The translations under genes were made by a program, and so were the position numbers. DNA of 64,000 bases from assembly GCF_049999945.1 (NCBI RefSeq), contig NZ_JBLYUB010000001.1, forward strand, positions 372,001 to 436,000. The letters are read 5' to 3'. The DNA is from Planosporangium spinosum (GTDB taxonomy: Bacteria > Actinomycetota > Actinomycetes > Mycobacteriales > Micromonosporaceae). How positions within the stretch are numbered: position 1 is the stretch's first letter; each line of letters begins with the position of its first letter. The notes beneath the pieces are model-generated. The model worked only from the letters and a program-made list of their open reading frames with translations, was not told the DNA's origin and did no database searches. This document shows, piece by piece, positions 16,131-24,207 of the stretch.

Positions 16131-16181
16131 ATGCAGCCGCCCGGCTGCCTAAAGTTACGCAGCCGGGCGGCTGCATGTCAA
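16131..16181 (-). promoter_or_regulatory. Promoter and twin palindromic operator of the ArsR-SRPBCC gene
   Basis: On the minus strand TTGACA (16176-16181) and TAACTT (16152-16157) are spaced 18 nt. Overlying them is an 18-bp perfect inverted repeat: 16131-16148 pairs with 16159-16176 across a 10-nt centre. Each arm holds its own 16-bp palindrome of the form GCAGCCGNNCGGCTGC. One copy fills the spacer and the other lies just downstream of the -10, so binding would block RNA polymerase. The sequence resembles the GCAACC/GGTTGC operators of related ArsR proteins. Confidence 0.75.
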
Positions 16182-16330
16182 CACCCGGCGGTCGTCCGCC
16201 GGCACTGGCGGCCCGCTGGCCGTCCACCGTCCGCCGGGTGCGGCGGTGGGCTCAGCGATCGGACAGAGCCCGGACAGCCCCACCCACGACGCTCCTCGTG
16301 TCACGCCGATTCCGACACCGGGAGGTCACC

Positions 16331-16528
16331 GTGCACCCCATCCTCATGTCCGACCTGATCCGCGCCGAGCAGGCCGCGCTGGTACGCACGGCCGAACGCC
16401 GCCGGCTCGCCGCCGCCCTCCGGCGGGCCCGCCGCACCGCGGCACCGAGCCCGTCCGGCTCACCCGTTGACCCCGCACCGGCCGTCACCGGTCACCGGAT
16501 GGCCGGACGTCGACCCCTTCACACGTGA
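16331..16528 (+). CDS. Small basic hypothetical protein
   Basis: A 65-residue protein starting VHPILMSDLIRAEQAALVRTAERRRLAAALRRARRT, with a helical, arginine-rich first half and a disordered Pro/Ser tail. Support for a real gene is the excellent ribosome-binding site GGAGGTCACC immediately before GTG 16331 and the resemblance to small actinobacterial proteins beginning MHP..(L/M)..L.R..HA..R...A.R. The stop at 16528 overlaps the 3' end of the convergent CDF gene by 10 nt. Function is unknown; the basic amphipathic helix could bind nucleic acid or membrane. Confidence 0.6.
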   Translation: MHPILMSDLIRAEQAALVRTAERRRLAAALRRARRTAAPSPSGSPVDPAPAVTGHRMAGRRPLHT

Positions 16529-17460
16529 CCGGGATGTTCGTGGCCGGCGTGGCTGGCGGGTTCGAGCTGGAAGGTGGAGTGCTCGACGTCGAAGTGCCCG
16601 GCGATGCAGTTCTGGAGCGCGTCGAGCAGTTGCGGGGCGTGCCCGTCGAGGAAGCAACTGTCGTCGACCACGACGTGCGCGGTGAGGATCGGCAGTCCCG
16701 AGGTGATCGTGTAGACGTGCAGATCGTGCATGCCGTGGACGTGGTCGAGCGCGAGAACGTGCGCACGGATCTCGCCGAGATCGATCTCCGCCGGGACGGC
16801 CTCGAGCAGGACGTTGGCGGCACTGTGCAGCAGTCGCAGGGCACGGGGCACGATGACGAGCCCGATGACGATCGACACGATGGCGTCCGCACGGGTGAAG
16901 CCGGTGTCCGCGATGACCGCGGCGGCGACGAGGACGCCGACGGAGGTGGCGGCGTCGGTGGCGACCTCCAGGAACGCGCCGCGCATGTTGAGACTGGCGT
17001 CGCGGACCCGGTACAGCAGCGCGACACCGGCCACGTTGCCGATCAGACCGATCATGGCGAACAACGCCATGCCGCCCGGCTGGACCTCGGCCGGCCGGAA
17101 CAGCCGCCCCGCGCCTTCGATCAGCACGTAGACACCCATACCGGCGAGGACGAGCCCGTTGACCGCGGCGGCGAGGATCTCCACCCGGGCCCAGCCGAAG
17201 GTGCGGCGGCCGGTGGCCGGGCGGGCCGCCAGGAGCGCGGCACCCAGGGCCAGCGCGACGCCGCCCGCGTCGGCGAGGACGTGGCCGGCGTCGGCCAGCA
17301 GCGCCAGGCTGCCGGACACGACCGCGCCCACCACCTCCAGCACGAAGATGACGGCGGAGATCACCAGTACGCCGGCCAGAACCGAGCGGTGCCGACCCGT
17401 GGCGGTGACAGCGCCGTGGTGGTGTCCGTGGTGTCCGTGCCCGGCACCCATGGAATCCAC
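16519..17460 (-). CDS. Cation diffusion facilitator family metal exporter (CzcD/ZitB-like)
   Basis: A 313-residue CDF transporter. A His-rich N-terminus (GHGHHGHHHG) is followed by six membrane segments. The metal-site motifs are visible: SLALLADAGHVLADAGG in the second segment (H-x3-D pair) and AFLEVATDAATSVGVLV in the fifth (normally H-x3-D; here the first position reads E-V-A-T-D, so the histidine of HxxxD appears replaced). The cytoplasmic C-terminal ferredoxin-like domain (GMHDLHVYTITSGLPILTAHVVVDD) and a second His cluster follow. Expected to export zinc or a related divalent ion in exchange for protons. It is divergent from the zf-HC2 gene; the shared 184-bp region contains an AT-rich TATATGAGCATA stretch near 17571-17585, a possible metal-regulator half-site. 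Confidence 0.88.
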   Translation of the reverse strand: MDSMGAGHGHHGHHHGAVTATGRHRSVLAGVLVISAVIFVLEVVGAVVSGSLALLADAGHVLADAGGVALALGAALLAARPATGRRTFGWARVEILAAAVNGLVLAGMGVYVLIEGAGRLFRPAEVQPGGMALFAMIGLIGNVAGVALLYRVRDASLNMRGAFLEVATDAATSVGVLVAAAVIADTGFTRADAIVSIVIGLVIVPRALRLLHSAANVLLEAVPAEIDLGEIRAHVLALDHVHGMHDLHVYTITSGLPILTAHVVVDDSCFLDGHAPQLLDALQNCIAGHFDVEHSTFQLEPASHAGHEHPGHV

Positions 17461-17644
17461 CCCCTCCCGCGGTCGCTGGTCTGTACCGCCCGGATCGTCC
17501 GGGTCGCCCCGCCCTCGGGCGCACCGTCACGCGCGCCCCCGCTATCCGGAGCGGTTACATGCAGAAATTCTTATATGAGCATAGTACCGGGCCCTCGCGC
17601 CCCGGCCAGGGAACTCTTCCACCCACCGGTACGACTATCCGACC

Positions 17645-18355
17645 ATGAACTCCGCTCCGCTCAGCTGTGATCATGCACGGACATCGTTGTCCGCCCGCCT
17701 CGACGGGGAGCCCATCGGCGTGGCCGTCGAGGAGCTACAGGCCCACCTGCACGGCTGTGCCGCATGCCGGGACTGGCTGGCCCGAGCCGAGCAGGTGACC
17801 CGGCTGGTGCGCATCCAACCGGCCCGGGTACCCGATCTCACCGAAACGATCGTGTCCGCCGTCGCCGCCGACCGCGCCCGCCGCGCCTCCCCGCCGGCGG
17901 TCAGGCCACTCGCCACCGGAACCGCGACGCACACCGGCGGAGTCGCGAGCCCCCGACGGTCGGCGCTGCGCAGACTGGTCCAGGTGCTCCTCGCATACCT
18001 GGCCGCGATGCAGCTCGGGCTCGCCGTACCGTCGATCCTCGGAGCCGGCTACGACGTGCACACGACACGGGAGCTGGGCTGCTTCGACAGCGCGGTCGCG
18101 ATCGGGTTCCTGTTCGTCGCGTTCCGCCCGTCGATCGCCCGCGCGTACGCCCCCGTCGCGATCGCGCTGGCCACGCTGCTGACCGTCGTCGGCAGCTGGG
18201 ACGTGCTCCAGAGCCGAGTCAGTCCCGCCCACGAGCTGTTCGGGCACTCGAGCGCCATGGTCGAGGCCGGGCTGTTGTGGGCGCTCAGCAGGCTCGGCGA
18301 CGCCCGGCCGGCCGAGGTCGCGACCGCCCCCGCCGACGCGCCGGCCTCGGCGTGA
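17645..18355 (+). CDS. zf-HC2 anti-sigma-type membrane protein (orphan)
   Basis: A 236-residue protein with an N-terminal zinc-binding anti-sigma domain (SCDHARTSLSARLDGE then LQAHLHGCAACRDWL, giving the H-x3-C-x2-C signature) followed by a linker and about four membrane segments (VQVLLAYLAAMQLGLAVPSI, SAVAIGFLFVAF, PVAIALATLLTVVG, AMVEAGLLWALSRLG). Normally such proteins hold an ECF sigma factor encoded next door, but none is adjacent. Downstream lie SodC-like and CopC genes, so a link to copper or envelope oxidative stress is possible, recalling actinobacterial clusters where an ECF sigma/anti-sigma sits with copper genes. The start ATG 17645 has only a weak ribosome-binding site. Confidence 0.75.
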   Translation: MNSAPLSCDHARTSLSARLDGEPIGVAVEELQAHLHGCAACRDWLARAEQVTRLVRIQPARVPDLTETIVSAVAADRARRASPPAVRPLATGTATHTGGVASPRRSALRRLVQVLLAYLAAMQLGLAVPSILGAGYDVHTTRELGCFDSAVAIGFLFVAFRPSIARAYAPVAIALATLLTVVGSWDVLQSRVSPAHELFGHSSAMVEAGLLWALSRLGDARPAEVATAPADAPASA

Positions 18356-18660
18356 TGCCGGCAGGCCGATCGGCGGTCGGCGGTTCCCGCCCTCGTCAAG
18401 ATCCGTCGCAGGCAGCCCGGTACGGCTGGTCTGTACCATTTGACCCGGCCACGGCATCACGGAGCGTGACATCGGCACGACCACCCGCCTCGGCCACCGA
18501 ATCGTGCACCCGCACCACGACGTCAGCTCGCCGGTCGGCACCGAACCCTGGCGGCCGCGAACCGTGATGTACGGCACGCCGGGCGACCGCCACCGGCCGG
18601 AACCGGCGCGCCTCGGGTGGCGACTACCTGATTCGAACATGTCTGTCTTGTGGAGGGTCG
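18356..18660. other. Intergenic region before the SodC-like gene
   Basis: About 305 bp without a convincing gene. GGAGGG at 18652-18657 is the ribosome-binding site of the next gene. Short GC-rich inverted repeats occur but no clear promoter or terminator was identified. Confidence 0.45.
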
Positions 18661-19314
18661 ATGCGGGAGCGTGCCATGCGCCGGGTCCGAGTACGTCACA
18701 CCGGAGGGCCGGGATCCGGCCGAGTGGGCGTCGCCGCCTCCGTCGCCGGACTGCTGGCGGTGGCGGCACTGGCCGGTGGATGCGGCGGTGACCCGGCCGG
18801 CACCGCGGCACACGGGCCTACCGACGGCGCTTCCCCGGCCACGGCGCCAGGGGCGGCGATGCCGTCCGGGATGACGATGCCGTCCGGGATGCCGATGAGC
18901 GACCCGTCGGCCACACCGGCGGACCGGATCGACGGCGCCAAGAAGTCCACCTTCACACTGCTCGACACCCGACCACCGGGCACCGACGCGGCCGCCGGCA
19001 CCGCTTGGCTGGCCCAGAACGACCAGGGGACGACGGTCACGATCACGATGACCGGGCTCAGGCCCGGCCAGGCGTACATGGCCCACCTGCACGCCCAGTC
19101 CTGTGCGCGCGACAACGGCGGCCCGCACTTCAGGTTCGACCCGGCCGGCCCGGCGACGCCACCCAACGAGATACACCTGGGCCTCACCGCCGACGCGACG
19201 GGTGCCGCCACGGCCACGGTCCGCAACGACCGCAAGGTCGGCGACGGCGCCCGCGCGGTCGTCGTACACCCCATGGACGCGATGGACAACCGACTGGCAT
19301 GCGCCGACTTCTGA
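18661..19314 (+). CDS. Cu/Zn superoxide dismutase-like lipoprotein
   Basis: A 217-residue exported lipoprotein. The signal peptide ends with LAVAALAGGCGG, a lipobox-like site, followed by a Met-rich spacer with MPSGM repeats (residues ~62-78) that could bind copper. The rest is a SodC-like beta barrel with the histidine set YMAHLHAQSC, GGPHFRF, NEIHLGL and VVVHPMDAMDNRLACADF, plus a cysteine pair that could make the conserved disulfide. Likely a periplasmic-side copper protein or dismutase; some members of the family bind copper without dismutase activity. ATG 18661 has GGAGGG 3 nt upstream (short), and ATG 18676 is an alternative. The last 16 nt overlap copC. Confidence 0.8.
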   Translation: MRERAMRRVRVRHTGGPGSGRVGVAASVAGLLAVAALAGGCGGDPAGTAAHGPTDGASPATAPGAAMPSGMTMPSGMPMSDPSATPADRIDGAKKSTFTLLDTRPPGTDAAAGTAWLAQNDQGTTVTITMTGLRPGQAYMAHLHAQSCARDNGGPHFRFDPAGPATPPNEIHLGLTADATGAATATVRNDRKVGDGARAVVVHPMDAMDNRLACADF

Positions 19315-19895
19315 TCCTCCTGCCGCTGATCGCGGTACTGGTGGCCGTACCGGCGCCAGCGTCCGCGCACAGCGCGCTGGTCAGCGCCTCCCCCGGCCCC
19401 GGCGACAAGGTCGCTCCCGGCGTACGGGTCATGGGCCTGACGTTCGCCCCGCTCCGCGGCGTGGGACCACACCGGGTCAGCGTGTCCGGCCCCGACGACA
19501 AGCCGGTCGCCACCGGAGAGCCGTTGCTGGTGGACCGGACGACCCTCTGCTTCTCCGTCGCGCAGCTGCAGCGGCCCGGGGTGTACGCGGTGTCGTACTC
19601 GACGGTGTCGGACGACGGCGACCCGCAGCAGAGCAGGTTCTACTTCCAGGTCGTCCCCGACGGGCACCCGGTCGCCGATCCGGCCGGGTGCCAGGGCCGC
19701 CCGCTGCCGCCACCCACGACAGCGGGTACGGCGGCGGCCCAGGCGCCGCGCCGGGCCGTCGGTACCCCGATCCTGGCCGCGATCCTCGGCACCGGACTGG
19801 CGATCAAGGCCGGTATCACGATCGCGCTGATCCGGGCGATGCGGCGCAACCGCCGGCGTTCCGCCGGAACGCCATCCGGCAGCGGTACCGCCTGA
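19299..19895 (+). CDS. copC: CopC-domain copper-binding protein with C-terminal membrane anchor
   Basis: A 198-residue protein. The signal peptide (RRLLILLPLIAVLVAVPAPASA) is cleaved just before HSALVSASPGPGDKVAP, so the mature chain begins with the histidine that ligates Cu(II) in CopC proteins. The CopC beta-barrel continues to about residue 125 (VRVMGLTFAPL, YSTVSDDGDPQQSRFYFQV), followed by a Pro/Thr linker and one membrane segment (TPILAAILGTGLAIKAGITIALI) with a basic tail. It would bind copper outside the membrane. Translation is coupled to the SodC-like gene through a 16-nt overlap. No CopD permease gene is adjacent, which is unusual because CopC and CopD are often together or fused. 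Confidence 0.85.
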   Translation: MRRLLILLPLIAVLVAVPAPASAHSALVSASPGPGDKVAPGVRVMGLTFAPLRGVGPHRVSVSGPDDKPVATGEPLLVDRTTLCFSVAQLQRPGVYAVSYSTVSDDGDPQQSRFYFQVVPDGHPVADPAGCQGRPLPPPTTAGTAAAQAPRRAVGTPILAAILGTGLAIKAGITIALIRAMRRNRRRSAGTPSGSGTA

Positions 19896-20046
19896 CGACG
19901 CGTCGGCGGCGCATTCCGGGAGCAGGACGCCGAGCGCGCCGGCCGGCCGTACCTTCGCGGCCGACCGGCCACTACCGGGTGGCACACCGCCGTGAGTATC
20001 ATGCCTGTCGATATATTTCGCCTGACTCCACGAGAAACGGGGCAAA

Positions 20047-21288
20047 GTGGACGACAGTGGCGTGAGCGTCGACGTGCACCGCCACAGTCGGCCCGGCCTC
20101 GTTCTCGCCTGGCTGCCGGCGACCGCCCTCGCGGCGGCGATGGTCCTCGCGGCCCTGTTCCGCCAGCCCCCGGATCGCCTGGCCGATCTGTATGTCTACC
20201 GGGGCGCCGTGTCCGGCCTGCTGGACGGACAGAGTCTGTACGACTTCATGACGAGCAACGATGCGCCGTTCACCTATCCCCCGTTCGCCGGCCTGATCCT
20301 CCTGCCGCTGGCAGGCCTTCCGGAATGGCAGGCGGGGATCGCCTGGACGGTGGCGAGCGTCGCTGTCGGCTTCGGTATCGCCGCCCTCGTCGCCCGCGTC
20401 GCGCGCCCGGCGATGCCGCGAGCCTGGCGGCGATGGTTACCCGCGGGTCTTGCCGCGGCCCTGTTCGCGTCCTCACCGGTGTCCAGCAACCTGCGGTTCG
20501 GGCAGGTCAGTATCGTCCTCGCGGTCCTCGTTCTGATCGACATGATCGGACCGCGGCCGAGCCGGTGGCGTGGCGTACTGACCGGGCTGGCCGCGGCGGT
20601 GAAACTGACACCGTTGATCTTCATCCCGCTGCTCTGGCTGGCCGGCAGGCGCCGGGCGGCGGTCACCGCGTCGATCACCTTCGCGGCCGCGGCCGCCTTG
20701 GCGTGGGCGATCCTGCCCGACGACTCGGCCCGGTTCTGGGGCACCGAAGTCTGGCGGGTCAGCCGGCTGGGCCACATCGCGACGGGCGGGAACCAGTCGG
20801 TCAACGGCGCCCTGCTGCGGTTCGGTCTCGACGATGAGACCAGGTTCGCGCTGACGGCGGCCGCCTCGGTGGTCGTCGGCGCCCTCGCGCTGTGGCGCGG
20901 GGCGGTAGCCGGGCGGTCCGGCGACTGGCTGTCCGCCGTCGTCGTGGTCGGCGCGGCGAGCGTGGTGATCTCCCCCGTCTCATGGACCCATCACCAGATC
21001 TGGCTCGTACTGGCAGCCGTCCTACCGGTACGCGGCAGCACGATCGTTCGCCTGGCCTGGCCGCTGGTCGCGCTCGGAGTGATGATCTTCCCGGTCACGT
21101 CACTCGGCTCCCTGCCAGGCCCGGCCGGCGACCTTCTGGAGAACCTCCGACTGCTGCTCGCGATGGTGATCGCCGGCGCGCTCCCGCTGGACCGGCGGCT
21201 ACCGCGGTCGGCCACGGACGACGCGGCGGGGATGCTCGCACCTGGGTCACCGGCCACGCCTCACCCGATGCCCGCCGCGCAGGCGTGA
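20047..21288 (+). CDS. GT87-family polyprenyl-linked mannosyltransferase, membrane protein
   Basis: A 413-residue integral membrane protein of the GT-C class. It has about ten hydrophobic segments and the family features near the N-terminus: DLYVYRGAVSGLLDGQSLYDF with an aspartate after the first segment, FTYPPFAGLILLPL, then LRFGQVSIVLAVLVLID and GLAAAVKLTPLIFIPLLWLAGRR, WTHHQIWLVLAAVLP. GT87 enzymes such as PimE add mannose from polyprenyl-phosphate-mannose to lipids or glycans on the outer face of the membrane. The acceptor cannot be predicted. GTG 20047 is preceded by GGGGCAAA. The gene appears to stand alone; about 190 bp follow before the end of lysE. Confidence 0.85.
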   Translation: MDDSGVSVDVHRHSRPGLVLAWLPATALAAAMVLAALFRQPPDRLADLYVYRGAVSGLLDGQSLYDFMTSNDAPFTYPPFAGLILLPLAGLPEWQAGIAWTVASVAVGFGIAALVARVARPAMPRAWRRWLPAGLAAALFASSPVSSNLRFGQVSIVLAVLVLIDMIGPRPSRWRGVLTGLAAAVKLTPLIFIPLLWLAGRRRAAVTASITFAAAAALAWAILPDDSARFWGTEVWRVSRLGHIATGGNQSVNGALLRFGLDDETRFALTAAASVVVGALALWRGAVAGRSGDWLSAVVVVGAASVVISPVSWTHHQIWLVLAAVLPVRGSTIVRLAWPLVALGVMIFPVTSLGSLPGPAGDLLENLRLLLAMVIAGALPLDRRLPRSATDDAAGMLAPGSPATPHPMPAAQA

Positions 21289-21482
21289 GAGCTTCCGTTC
21301 GACGGGGCTCGCCTCGACGCGACGGTCCGGCGGCACCCGACGCGGCCGGTCGTCGGACAGCGAGTTGACCGGGGCGCCGCCGAGCGGCGCAACGGGCGCG
21401 GGATACGGCTCACCATCAGCATCGTGGTGGCCCACCCGTTCGCCGCGGCCGACACGACAACCACGGGCGGCAGCCGTGCGGG
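21289..21482. other. Intergenic region between convergent genes
   Basis: This stretch between the GT87 gene and lysE holds no recognisable gene, strong hairpin or repeat. Both strands contain short open frames, but none with a ribosome-binding site or a family signature. Confidence 0.45.
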
Positions 21483-22121
21483 TTAGGCGCCGACCAGCAT
21501 CGACACCCCCAGGACGGCCATGACGACGGCGATCAGGCTGTCGAGCACCCGCCAGGCCCGGGGGCGGGCGAAGAGCGGACGCAGCAGCGCCGCACCCCAA
21601 CCGAGCGCCCCGAACCACAGGGTGCTGGCCACGGCCGCTCCCACCGCGAACCACCAACGTTGCGCGCCGTGGCTGCCGGCGATCGAACCGAGCAGGACGA
21701 CGGTGTCCAGATAGACGTGCGGGTTGAGCCAGGTCAGCGCCAGCGTGGTGCCGAGGACCGTGGCCAGGCCCACGGAGGGGGACGGGCCGGCGGGTCGCTC
21801 GGCGGGTTGGAGGGCCGCGTCGCCGGCCGGTCTCCACGCCCGGCGGGCGGCGAGCGCGCCGTAACCGAGCAGGAACACGCCCCCGGCGAGCCGGACCCCG
21901 GTCACCGCCCACGGGGCGCCGGTGAGCGCGACACCGGCACCGGCCACACCGGCCGCGATGAGGACGACGTCGGACAGTGTGCACACCGCCACCACGGGCA
22001 GGACGTACTCGCCGCGCAGCCCCTGCCGTAGGACGAAGGCGTTCTGGGCGCCGATCGCCACGATGAGGGAGAGCCCGAGCCCGAGTCCGGACAGGGCCGC
22101 GAGCACGGCAGGAGAGATCAT
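21483..22121 (-). CDS. lysE: LysE/ArgO-type basic amino acid exporter
   Basis: A 212-residue LysE-superfamily permease with about six membrane segments. The signature near the N-terminus, GLGLSLIVAIGAQNAFVLRQGLRGEYVLPVVAVCTLSDVVLIAAG, and the later TLALTWLNPHVYLDTVVLLGSIA are nearly identical to LysE/ArgO exporters of lysine and arginine. It is divergently transcribed from a LysG/ArgP-type regulator, the classical arrangement in which the regulator senses intracellular lysine/arginine and turns on the exporter. The operator candidate at 22159-22182 lies between them. Confidence 0.93.
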   Translation of the reverse strand: MISPAVLAALSGLGLGLSLIVAIGAQNAFVLRQGLRGEYVLPVVAVCTLSDVVLIAAGVAGAGVALTGAPWAVTGVRLAGGVFLLGYGALAARRAWRPAGDAALQPAERPAGPSPSVGLATVLGTTLALTWLNPHVYLDTVVLLGSIAGSHGAQRWWFAVGAAVASTLWFGALGWGAALLRPLFARPRAWRVLDSLIAVVMAVLGVSMLVGA

Positions 22122-22158
22122 GTAGCCACGGTAGAGCCCTCGCTCACCTATCTTCCAG

Positions 22159-22182
22159 CTAATGATTCTGCATTTGCATTAG
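22159..22182. promoter_or_regulatory. Candidate LysG operator between lysE and lysG
   Basis: CTAATG (22159-22164) and CATTAG (22177-22182) form an inverted repeat with a 12-nt AT-rich centre in the divergent spacer. An interrupted AT-rich dyad of this kind is typical of LysR-type regulator sites. Confidence 0.6.
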
Positions 22183-22193
22183 CGTTGCTGTTC

Positions 22194-23135
22194 GTGCAGT
22201 TCAATCTCGACCAGCTCCGCGCGCTCGGCGCCACGGTCTCCGAGGGCACCCTGGAGGCCGCGGCGAGGGCGCTGAACGTGACACCGTCGGCGGTCAGCCA
22301 GCGGCTGCGGGCGCTGGAGTCCGCCACCGGCCAGGTCCTGCTCGTGCGCAGCAAGCCGGTACGGGTCGCGCCGGCCGGCGAGGTCGTGCTACGGCTGGCC
22401 CGGCAGGTGGACGTCCTGGTCGCGGACACCGCCCGGGAACTGGGCGCGGACGGGGCGGCGGGTACCGGCGCCGCCACCGGTGGTCAACCGCCGACCCTGC
22501 CGGTGGCGGTGAACGCCGACTCCCTGGCCACCTGGGTGCTACCCGCCCTGGCGCCGCTCGCCGACAGCCTCTGCCTGGACCTCTACCGCGAGGACCAGAC
22601 CCGCACCAGCGCCCTGCTGCGCGACGGTACCGTCATCGCCGCGGTCACCGCGGACGCCGACCCCGTGCCCGGGTGCCGCGCGACCCGACTGGGAGCCATG
22701 CGGTACCGGCCGATGGCCGCACCCGCCGTACGCGAGCGCTGGTTCCCTGACGGCGTCACGGCGGCCGCCCTGGCCCGTGCCCCGGTCGTCGTCTTCGACC
22801 GCGCCGACGAGTTGCAGCACCGGTATCTGCGGATGCGTACCCGCCGCGGCACCCGGATCGACCCGCCGGTGCACCACGTACCGTCGTCGGCGGACTTCCT
22901 CACCGCGGTACTGCTCGGCATGGGCTGGGGGATGCTGCCCGACCTGCAGTCCGAGCCGCTCGTACGGTCGGGCGCCCTGGTGGAACTGGAGCCGCGCGGA
23001 CACATCGACGTCGTCCTGTACTGGCAGCAGTGGAAGCTCCGCTCACCGTCGCTCGACCGACTCTCGGCGGCGGTCCTGGCCGCCGGCCGGGAGCGCCTCG
23101 ACCAGTCGGTCGGCGTCCCGCGCCGGCGCCGCTGA
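22194..23135 (+). CDS. lysG: LysR-family regulator of lysE (LysG/ArgP type)
   Basis: A 313-residue LysR-type activator. Its helix-turn-helix (LGATVSEGTLEAAARALNVTPSAVSQRLRALESATGQVLLVR) is that of the ArgP/LysG subgroup, and the effector domain follows, with ADSLATWVLPAL, the position used to read basic amino acids, and GMGWGMLPDLQSEPLV. GTG 22194 starts VQFNLDQLRAL, like other LysG proteins; a TTG at 22185 is less likely. It probably activates lysE from the shared spacer. The 3' end runs into a short segment that resembles the end of a DMT transporter gene (see 23124-23233). Confidence 0.9.
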   Translation: MQFNLDQLRALGATVSEGTLEAAARALNVTPSAVSQRLRALESATGQVLLVRSKPVRVAPAGEVVLRLARQVDVLVADTARELGADGAAGTGAATGGQPPTLPVAVNADSLATWVLPALAPLADSLCLDLYREDQTRTSALLRDGTVIAAVTADADPVPGCRATRLGAMRYRPMAAPAVRERWFPDGVTAAALARAPVVVFDRADELQHRYLRMRTRRGTRIDPPVHHVPSSADFLTAVLLGMGWGMLPDLQSEPLVRSGALVELEPRGHIDVVLYWQQWKLRSPSLDRLSAAVLAAGRERLDQSVGVPRRRR

Positions 23136-23233
23136 TCGACGAGCGGCTCACCTGGCCGCAACTGCTCGGCATGGCGGTGGCGGTCGGCGCCACGACCGCG
23201 GGCCAACTTCAGGCCGGACGGTCAGCGAGAGCT
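23124..23233 (+). pseudogene. Possible remnant of an EamA/DMT transporter gene
   Basis: In the +2 frame after lysG, the reading LIDERLTWPQLLGMAVAVG followed by ATTAGQLQAG resembles the last membrane helix of EamA-type transporters (GERLTP.QLLGMAL..AG). Nothing upstream in this frame looks like the rest of such a protein because lysG occupies it, so if real this is a truncated gene end joined to lysG by a deletion. Confidence 0.35.
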
Positions 23234-23314
23234 GTCACGGACGGACAGCCCCCCACGGCGGTCACGGACGGACGACCGGCGACGGCGGCCACGAACGGAC
23301 GACCAGGGACGGAT
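23234..23314 (+). repeat. Three tandem 27-bp repeats
   Basis: Units at 23234-23260, 23261-23287 and 23288-23314 share a G(T/C)CACGGACGGAC core and then diverge. In the frame of the DMT-like remnant they would encode three imperfect copies of a 9-residue unit such as AVTDGRPAT. No spacer-repeat alternation is present, so they are ordinary direct repeats. Confidence 0.6.
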
Positions 23315-23346
23315 ACGGTGTTGACGCCGGCAGCAGGGGACCAGGC

Positions 23347-23937
23347 ATGATCATTGTCGTGCCGAGTGAGATCTCCTTTGCCGACAAGCCGACGCTGGCC
23401 GGTGATCTGGTCGTCCTCCGCCCGGTAGGCGTCGAGGACGCGCCGGGCCTGGCCGGACTGGACGCCGAGGCCCTGCGGCTCACCGGCAGTCACCGGACGT
23501 ACCGCCTCGAGGAGCTGGAGCGCTGGTACGCGTCCCGAGCCGAGCACGCCGACCGCCTGGATCTCGCGATAGTCGAGCGGGCCACCGGTGCGTGGGCCGG
23601 CGAGATCGTGCTGATGGACCTCGACGTCCACAACCGGTCCTGCGGATTCCGGATCCTCCTGGCCGGGGCCGCCTTCTTCGGCCGGGGACTGGGCACCGAG
23701 GCGACCAGGCTGGTGTTGGCGCACGCCTTCGACACCGTCGGCCTGCACCGGATCGACCTGGAGGTGTACGCGTTCAACCCGCGGGCCCGGCACGTCTACG
23801 AGAAGGTCGGATTCGTTCACGAGGGCACCAAGCGGCAGGCCCTGCACTGGGACGGCGCCTGGATCGACGCGCACATCATGGCGATCCTCGCCGACGACTG
23901 GGCCGAGCACCACGGCCATCCCCGGCCCGCGCGGTAG
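23347..23937 (+). CDS. GNAT-family N-acetyltransferase (RimJ/RimL-like)
   Basis: A 196-residue acetyltransferase. The fold elements are clear: LVVLRPVGVEDAPGLAGLDAEAL, WAGEIVLMDLDVHNRSCGFRILLAG, the acetyl-CoA loop FFGRGLGTEATRLVLAHAFDTVGLHRIDLEVYAFNPRARHVYEKVGFVHEGTKRQALHWDGAWIDAHIMAIL. This is the RimJ/RimL/SpeG-like branch, which acetylates N-termini, polyamines or antibiotics; the acceptor is not predictable. ATG 23347 gives MIIVVPSEISF before the domain. No strong ribosome-binding site is visible (CCAGGC), and the gene follows the 27-bp repeats. It is probably monocistronic. Confidence 0.85.
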   Translation: MIIVVPSEISFADKPTLAGDLVVLRPVGVEDAPGLAGLDAEALRLTGSHRTYRLEELERWYASRAEHADRLDLAIVERATGAWAGEIVLMDLDVHNRSCGFRILLAGAAFFGRGLGTEATRLVLAHAFDTVGLHRIDLEVYAFNPRARHVYEKVGFVHEGTKRQALHWDGAWIDAHIMAILADDWAEHHGHPRPAR

Positions 23938-24207
23938 CCCTGACCGCGCGACGGTGGTCTCGTACCGGGCGGCCACCACGGCGACGGGCAGTCGCGGGTG
24001 GACCGGGCCGCGATGAGCATCGCCCGGAACGTGGCGCACCGGGTTCACTGCAGGTCATGGCGTGCTCGGCAAACCGCTGGGTAGTGCGGGCCCGGCCGAT
24101 CGGTCGGACTCGACGTGACCTCGGTGCCGCCCGCCTGACCGTGGTCGGACCGTACCGGGGAGCCGACCGGTGACCGGGGCGGTGCGTCCACGGGGCACGA
24201 TGCGGGA

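Noticed and set aside
23234..23314. Three 27-bp repeats considered as CRISPR
   Set aside because: Units are contiguous without spacers and diverge from one another.
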